Assembly (NCBI GenBank): GCA_019114585.1
Contig: DXFE01000037.1
Span: forward strand, 20,246 to 84,245
DNA length: 64,000 bases
Reading direction: 5' to 3'
DNA from: Gemmiger_A avium
GTDB taxonomy: Bacteria > Bacillota > Clostridia > Oscillospirales > Ruminococcaceae
Shown: in pieces, positions 59,993-64,000 of the stretch
Position numbering within the stretch: position 1 is the first letter of the stretch
Layout of the letters: each line of letters begins with the position of its first letter
The notes under the pieces: model-generated
The model's input: only the letters and a program-made list of their open reading frames with translations
What the model was told of the DNA's origin: nothing
Database searches by the model: none
Position numbers and translations under genes: made by a program

Positions 59993-60513
59993 GCTTTTTT
60001 GTCCTGTTCCGGATCAATGGGCTGGTAGCCCACAATCTTGTCCTCCACCCGGCCGGCATGGATCAGGGTATAGGTGTACCAGTCCACAATTTCCCCGAAC
60101 TTCTGCAGGTATTCCTCCGGGATGCCGTCCGCCATTTCGAACATCTTGCGATACCAGTTGTCGAACACATAGTCGGTATAATCCTTGTACACCTTTTTGC
60201 CCAGGTCGGTGGCAAAAAGATACACTTCTTTCTTATTATCGCCCCGGCGGTAACGGCTGAGCAGCCCCATCTCCACCAGGTGCTGGGCATTGCGGGAAAA
60301 GGTCGCCTTGGTGACCCCCAGCTTCTGGGCAATATCCGACATCTTCATGGTCTCGTTTTCCATCACATATTCCAGGGTCTGAATCTGTGAGGCAGAAATC
60401 TCAATATCGGTGCCCATCTGCACAGGGCGGGTATACATAACTGTATAGGCGTTGGCAAACCGGATCATCTTGCCCACCAGTGCCCGGTGTTTTTGCATCC
60501 ATTCCAGGTCCAT
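59965..60513 (-). CDS. MarR-family transcriptional regulator
   Basis: 182 residues, start behind AGGAGG. The winged helix is at about residues 42-115 (SASQIQTLEYVMENETMKMSDIAQKLGV, then TKATFSRNAQHLVEMGLL). It is divergent from the alpha/beta hydrolase-membrane protein gene, whose promoter carries 12-bp direct repeats that could be its operator. Confidence 0.92.
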   Translation of the reverse strand: MDLEWMQKHRALVGKMIRFANAYTVMYTRPVQMGTDIEISASQIQTLEYVMENETMKMSDIAQKLGVTKATFSRNAQHLVEMGLLSRYRRGDNKKEVYLFATDLGKKVYKDYTDYVFDNWYRKMFEMADGIPEEYLQKFGEIVDWYTYTLIHAGRVEDKIVGYQPIDPEQDKKACNLPENMI

Positions 60514-60663
60514 GCGTGTTCCTCCTGTTTCTGCTCTTAACCATAACAAATTTTGGGCAAGAATACAAGAGCACGGCCATTCTCATTCCGGGCACCGCCG
60601 GATACGGCCGATTTTTCGTCTTATTCCATAGTTTTCTTTCAACATCTTTAATTATTTCATCAA

Positions 60664-60692
60664 TTGACGATATTATTCTTTCGTAATACTAT
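60664..60692 (+). promoter_or_regulatory. Promoter of the hydrolase-membrane protein gene
   Basis: TTGACG (60664-60669), a 17-bp spacer and TACTAT (60687-60692). Confidence 0.68.
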
Positions 60693-60720
60693 TTTGTTGT
60701 AGGACGTAACTATTTTGTTG
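60688..60720 (+). repeat. Two 12-bp direct repeats at the promoter
   Basis: ACTATTTTGTTG occurs at 60688-60699 and 60709-60720, 21 bp (two helical turns) apart. The first copy overlaps the -10 hexamer and the second covers the early transcribed region, as expected for a repressor site. The divergent MarR protein is the candidate. Confidence 0.72.
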
Positions 60721-60754
60721 CGTATAAGAACTAAATTAGAAGGAGGAATCGCTT

Positions 60755-62605
60755 GTGAAACTTTGGAAATCCTGCCGGTTCTGGCTGGCCATCTGCCTGA
60801 TCCTGTGCTTGATCAGCGGGCTGGGCGCATCGGCCGTTACTTCAAACGGCGGCAAGGTGCATGTAGAAAAGCTCACCTGGCTTACCGAGCAGGGCTATAC
60901 CATGTCCGGGCTGCTCTATGTGCCGGACAATGCCACTGCCGAGACCCCCGCGCCCGCCGTTGTCACGGTACACGGCTGGTACAATGCGAACGGGTTCCAG
61001 GATCTGTTCAACATCGAGCTGGCACGCAGGGGCTATGTAGTGCTCAGCCCGGATATGATCGGACACGGGGACTCGGAAATTCTGGATTGGGATACACTGT
61101 ACGATGATGCCAGCGGCATCAACAGCGCCGTAAGCCTGCTGGGCACCCAGGACTATGTGGACAAGACCCGGATCGGTCTGACCGGCCATTCCAGCGGCGG
61201 CGACCAGGCGGGCGCAGCGCTGGCACTGGATAACGAACGGGAAGAACCGCTGATTGCGGCCATCCTGTGGCAGTCCTCCATCTGGGTGGACGACGAGGGT
61301 GTGGATCATATCGGGGATATTGGCTCCCGCTATGCCGGTGTGGTGGCCACCCAATATGACGAATTTTTCTACGGAGATGTGCCCCGCGAATTCATCAATT
61401 CCCAGGACGCGGATACTTTCCTGAGCTATCAGGGCCAGCAGCCGCTGGAATCCGCGCCGGAAGCGGGTACATACTATACCGCCACCATTGACGGAAAGGA
61501 AACCGCCCGGGTAATTTACACCCCCGCCATCACCCACCCCCACGAACATTTCAGCAACGAGTGCGTGGGCTACATGATCGAATTCTTTGACACGGCGTTG
61601 GGTCAGCCCATTGAACTGGACGCTTCCAATCAGGTCTGGCCGGTGGCCACTGCCTTCAAAGCGCTGGGTCTGGTGGCCTGGATCTTCGTCTTTATCACCT
61701 TCGCGCTGACCATGCTGGACACCAAGGCCTTTGCTTCCCTCAAAGCCTCCGAAACGGTGCAGGCCCTGCCCCATCCCAAGGCGGCCGCCGGCAAGCTTTG
61801 GTTCTGGGTACCTTTGGTGGCCTGCGGGCTGCTCAACGGCGTGCTGTTCCTGTGGATTCTTCACAAGATTGTACAGAAGCCCAGCATCACCAATATCTGG
61901 CCCCAGACCAGCTCCCTGAGCATCGGTATCTGGGCGGTGGTGATCGCCCTGATCAGCCTGTGCATTTTCATTGTCTACTACCGGACCTACGGCAAGAAAA
62001 ACGGCTACGATCTGCGGGCACGCGGTTCCCTGATTTCGGCCAGGAAGTTCGGTCTGAGCGTTCTGCTGGCCCTGCTGACCCTGACGGTGGGCTTTGCCGT
62101 ACTGTTTGCGGTGGATTACTTCTTCCACACCGATTTCCGTTTCTACCTGATCGCAGCACATACCTTCAACAGTGAACTTCTGCTCATCTCGCTGCGGTTT
62201 GTGCCCTTCTTCCTGATTTCTCACCTGATTACCTCGGTGGTCATCAATGGGCCGTTCTACACCGATCTGGCCTCCCGCCGTTTCCGGCACGGCAACCTGC
62301 TGATTGTGATCTTCTTCAATGTGCTGGGTCTGCTGATCCTCTGGTGTGCCCAATACGGCTATTTCAAGACCACAGGATACCGGTTGTTCAACGGCACTCT
62401 GGGCATCCTGATCGCTTTTATCTGGATGGTTCCGGTGATCTTCAATATAGTGGTGCAGTATGTGATGGCCCGCACCTTGTATCGGAAATCCGGCAATCCC
62501 TATATCGGCGCGCTGATCAGCTCGGTTCTGGTAACGCTGATCCAGTGTACCGGCACTACCACAGTACTGGTAGGCCTGTCCAGCAGTTCCTATCTTCCTA
62601 TGTAA
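60755..62605 (+). CDS. Extracytoplasmic alpha/beta hydrolase fused to a polytopic membrane domain
   Basis: 616 residues from GTG 60755 behind AGGAGG. A signal-anchor helix (about 8-28) is followed by an alpha/beta hydrolase domain (about 35-285). It has VTVHGWYNANG, the nucleophile elbow GHSSGGD and a likely catalytic His in ITHPHEHF. The C-terminal half (about 300-600) has about seven or eight hydrophobic helices with no family I recognise. The hydrolase should face outside if the N-terminal helix is the anchor. Regulated probably by the divergent MarR protein. Substrate unknown; a lipid or xenobiotic ester is a guess. Confidence 0.82.
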   Translation: MKLWKSCRFWLAICLILCLISGLGASAVTSNGGKVHVEKLTWLTEQGYTMSGLLYVPDNATAETPAPAVVTVHGWYNANGFQDLFNIELARRGYVVLSPDMIGHGDSEILDWDTLYDDASGINSAVSLLGTQDYVDKTRIGLTGHSSGGDQAGAALALDNEREEPLIAAILWQSSIWVDDEGVDHIGDIGSRYAGVVATQYDEFFYGDVPREFINSQDADTFLSYQGQQPLESAPEAGTYYTATIDGKETARVIYTPAITHPHEHFSNECVGYMIEFFDTALGQPIELDASNQVWPVATAFKALGLVAWIFVFITFALTMLDTKAFASLKASETVQALPHPKAAAGKLWFWVPLVACGLLNGVLFLWILHKIVQKPSITNIWPQTSSLSIGIWAVVIALISLCIFIVYYRTYGKKNGYDLRARGSLISARKFGLSVLLALLTLTVGFAVLFAVDYFFHTDFRFYLIAAHTFNSELLLISLRFVPFFLISHLITSVVINGPFYTDLASRRFRHGNLLIVIFFNVLGLLILWCAQYGYFKTTGYRLFNGTLGILIAFIWMVPVIFNIVVQYVMARTLYRKSGNPYIGALISSVLVTLIQCTGTTTVLVGLSSSSYLPM

Positions 62606-62613
62606 CACAACAA

Positions 62614-62650
62614 AGGTGCCCGCCGGAGATTCGGCGGGCACCTGCTTTTT
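62614..62650 (+). terminator. Terminator of the hydrolase gene
   Basis: A 12-bp perfect stem (aggtgcccgccg at 62614-62625, complement 62632-62643) followed by GCTTTTTGTG. Confidence 0.82.
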
Positions 62651-62655
62651 GTGTT

Positions 62656-63135
62656 TTACCGGTTCAGCAGCCAGATGCCTGCGTTCAGGTAGGCGGCAAA
62701 GCTGAGCCAGAGCAGATACGGCACCTGCAGCAAGGCTGCGGCGGTGCTGACCCGGGCCAGGGTCAGGGTCATATCCAGCACCAGCAGCCACAGGATCGCC
62801 AGGCAGACCAGGGCTGTTCCCCGCAGATTCAGGCCGAAGAACAGGATCGTCCAGCCGAAGTTGACCGCCAGCTGCAGCAGCCACAGCACCAGTGCAGGGG
62901 TTGCGGCAGCCAGGCCCTTGTTCACCGCCAGCGCCATGCTGACCCCCATCAGCACATACAGGATCCCCCAGGCGATGGGGAAGACAAAGCCCGGCGGAGT
63001 AAGCGCGGGCTTTTCCAGCTGGGGATAGACGGTTTCCAGCCCGGTGCGGGTCAGCCAGCTGGCCAGCCAGCCCACACCCAGCGCCAGCGCGGAAAATCCG
63101 ATATAGGGAAACGCCTTGATCAGGAACTGCTTCAT
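62656..63135 (-). CDS. tspO: TspO/MBR family protein
   Basis: 159 residues, five hydrophobic helices. It has LEKPALTPPGFVFPIAWGILYVLMG and the LLQVPYLLWLSFAAYLNAGIW end typical of TspO. Family members bind porphyrins and similar ligands in the membrane. The ribosome site is weak (GGGTGG). Confidence 0.9.
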   Translation of the reverse strand: MKQFLIKAFPYIGFSALALGVGWLASWLTRTGLETVYPQLEKPALTPPGFVFPIAWGILYVLMGVSMALAVNKGLAAATPALVLWLLQLAVNFGWTILFFGLNLRGTALVCLAILWLLVLDMTLTLARVSTAAALLQVPYLLWLSFAAYLNAGIWLLNR

Positions 63136-63252
63136 ATGCGGTACCACCCTTCTTTGCAAACGCTCAGCCGCCCGGCAGCCGTGCCATTCTATGCCGCGGT
63201 ACGCCGGAAGGTGATGCTAGAAGTTTGGCCCGCCTGTGGCCGGTTCAGTCGG

Positions 63253-63597
63253 TCAGCCCAGCTCCTTTTTCAGCAGGGCGGCTGCGTCGGCAGGGCTCAG
63301 CACCCGGCCGCTGGACACAACCCGGCCATCCACCAGAACAGCGGGCAGGCTCATGACCCCGGAACGGGCGATCTGCTCCATGTCGGTGATATAGGCCACC
63401 GGCTCCGAAAGGCCCAGTTCCTGCGCGGCCTGATTCATATTCTCCCATAGGGTATGGCAGTTTTTGCAGCCGGAGCCCAGCACCGCCACGCGGGCCTGCT
63501 CGCTGCTGCTGCCGCAGCTGCATCCACACTGTGCGGACGCGGAACAGGTGCAGCCGCAGCTTTCCTCTTTCTTTTTACCAAAACCAAACAATGCCAT
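63253..63597 (-). CDS. Thioredoxin-like redox-active disulfide protein (TM0996 type)
   Basis: 114 residues, GGAGG start. A cysteine-rich N-terminus (CGCTCSASAQCGCSCG) precedes a thioredoxin-like domain with the active-site motif GSGCKNCHTL and SLPAVLVDGRVV. In other bacteria such proteins lie next to UPF0718-type permeases, as here. It ends the visible leftward operon. Confidence 0.9.
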   Translation of the reverse strand: MALFGFGKKKEESCGCTCSASAQCGCSCGSSSEQARVAVLGSGCKNCHTLWENMNQAAQELGLSEPVAYITDMEQIARSGVMSLPAVLVDGRVVSSGRVLSPADAAALLKKELG

Positions 63598-63611
63598 GGT
63601 TCTTTCCTCCT

Positions 63612-64000
63612 TTATATGCTCACCAGCCAGGGCTGGATGGCGTTGAACAGATAGCCCACCAGAATGATGCCCGCCACGCAGACGGCCACAAAGGTTCCCA
63701 GCAGGCGGGGTTTGACAGCCTTGCGCAGCAGAATCAGCGAGGGCAGCGACAGGGTGGTGACCGCCATCATAAAGGCCAGCACCACACCCAGCAGCGCCCC
63801 TTTGGCCAGCAGGGCCTCGGCGATGGGGATGGTGCCGAAGATGTCGGCGTACATGGGCGCGCCCGCCAGGGTGGCCAGTACCACGCCCAGCGGATTGCCG
63901 CCGCCCAGCAGGCCCACAATCCAGCTTTCCGGGATCCAGTTGTGGATGACCGCCCCGACGCCCACACCCACCAACACATAGGGGAATACCTTGCGGGCGG
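63612..64000 (-). CDS. UPF0718/YraQ-like permease, C-terminal part (runs off the window)
   Basis: At least 129 codons, open to the window edge; the first in-frame start candidate at 63977 is not convincing. Four hydrophobic segments are visible, with GAVIHNWIPESWIVGLLGGGNPLGV and a conserved-looking GAPMYADIFGTIPIAEALLAKG. It matches the YraQ/UPF0718 permease family next to TM0996-type redox proteins. Proposed roles include metal(loid) or small-solute export; not known here. Confidence 0.82.
   Translation of the reverse strand, partial: ARKVFPYVLVGVGVGAVIHNWIPESWIVGLLGGGNPLGVVLATLAGAPMYADIFGTIPIAEALLAKGALLGVVLAFMMAVTTLSLPSLILLRKAVKPRLLGTFVAVCVAGIILVGYLFNAIQPWLVSI

Noticed and set aside
60842..62884. 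680-codon open frame on the minus strand
   Set aside because: It is antisense to the alpha/beta hydrolase gene and rich in His, Gln and Gly without motifs.
1..64000. CRISPR arrays, insertion sequences, rRNA or tRNA genes
   Set aside because: No spaced direct-repeat arrays, transposases, tRNA-like cloverleaf or rRNA sequence were recognised in the intergenic regions, which are almost all under 300 bp.

Overview
The window is 64 kb of GC-rich (clearly above 60% by eye), densely coded chromosomal DNA from an anaerobic low-GC-lineage (Firmicutes/Bacillota) organism. The gene set fits the Oscillospiraceae/Ruminococcaceae, perhaps a Gemmiger/Subdoligranulum/Faecalibacterium relative, but that placement is an inference from memory. 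Supporting markers are a class II (B12-dependent) ribonucleotide reductase, an FeFe hydrogenase, rubrerythrin, PerR, ECF-type vitamin transport, RNase J, GdpP, a single rpoD-dnaG-dgt cluster, and sugar ABC operons without their own ATPase. I see no rRNA or tRNA genes, CRISPR array, insertion sequence or phage genes.

Layout. 1-2.1 kb: start of the class II ribonucleotide reductase gene behind a promoter with two NrdR boxes, then a GGDEF diguanylate cyclase. 2.3-6.5 kb: an ECF transporter operon (T, fused ATPase, S component) led by a SAM-hydrolysing DUF62 enzyme. 6.7-10.7 kb: a MATE exporter, then a PerR-type regulator overlapping a continuous frame that joins an FeFe hydrogenase to a rubrerythrin. 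10.8-23.7 kb: the most unusual block. It holds two similar cassettes, each a response regulator/histidine kinase pair transcribed away from a large lipoprotein (propeller-like N-terminal half plus sugar-binding-protein-like C-terminal half). The first lipoprotein carries an in-frame amber codon and is followed by two sugar-type permeases, an HlyD-type adaptor and a MacB-like membrane protein, with no ATPase. 23.7-30.1 kb: an ElbB-like protein and a maltodextrin-type operon (binding protein, two permeases, LacI regulator, malQ) behind tandem operators. 30.3-37.2 kb: DUF4364, S1-domain protein, DUF951, prfA, threonylcarbamoyl-AMP synthase, coaE, lytic transglycosylase, M18 aminopeptidase. 37.3-48.4 kb: a long leftward housekeeping run rnj-gdpP-rplI-dnaB-tilS-hpt-ftsH-zinc-ribbon protein, with a leader of about 210 nt before rnj. 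48.7-52.0 kb: rnhA, then nifS-nifU-mnmA for Fe-S assembly and tRNA thiolation. 52.1-60.5 kb: a regulator with DNA-binding domains at both ends, a HAD hydrolase, dgt-DUF2500-dnaG-rpoD, YigZ, rpmE and a MarR regulator. 60.7-64 kb: an alpha/beta hydrolase fused to a polytopic membrane domain, TspO, a thioredoxin-like redox protein and an edge-truncated permease.

Working together: PerR with the hydrogenase-rubrerythrin frame looks like a peroxide-responsive unit that could use H2 or ferredoxin electrons to detoxify peroxide. The two kinase/lipoprotein cassettes look like duplicated envelope sensing or uptake modules, each with a symmetric operator-like repeat in its divergent promoter region. NifS/NifU/MnmA supply sulfur for Fe-S clusters and thiolated tRNA. 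The maltodextrin genes presumably rely on a shared ATPase encoded elsewhere. Functional statements are from recognised motifs and remembered families; no database search was run.
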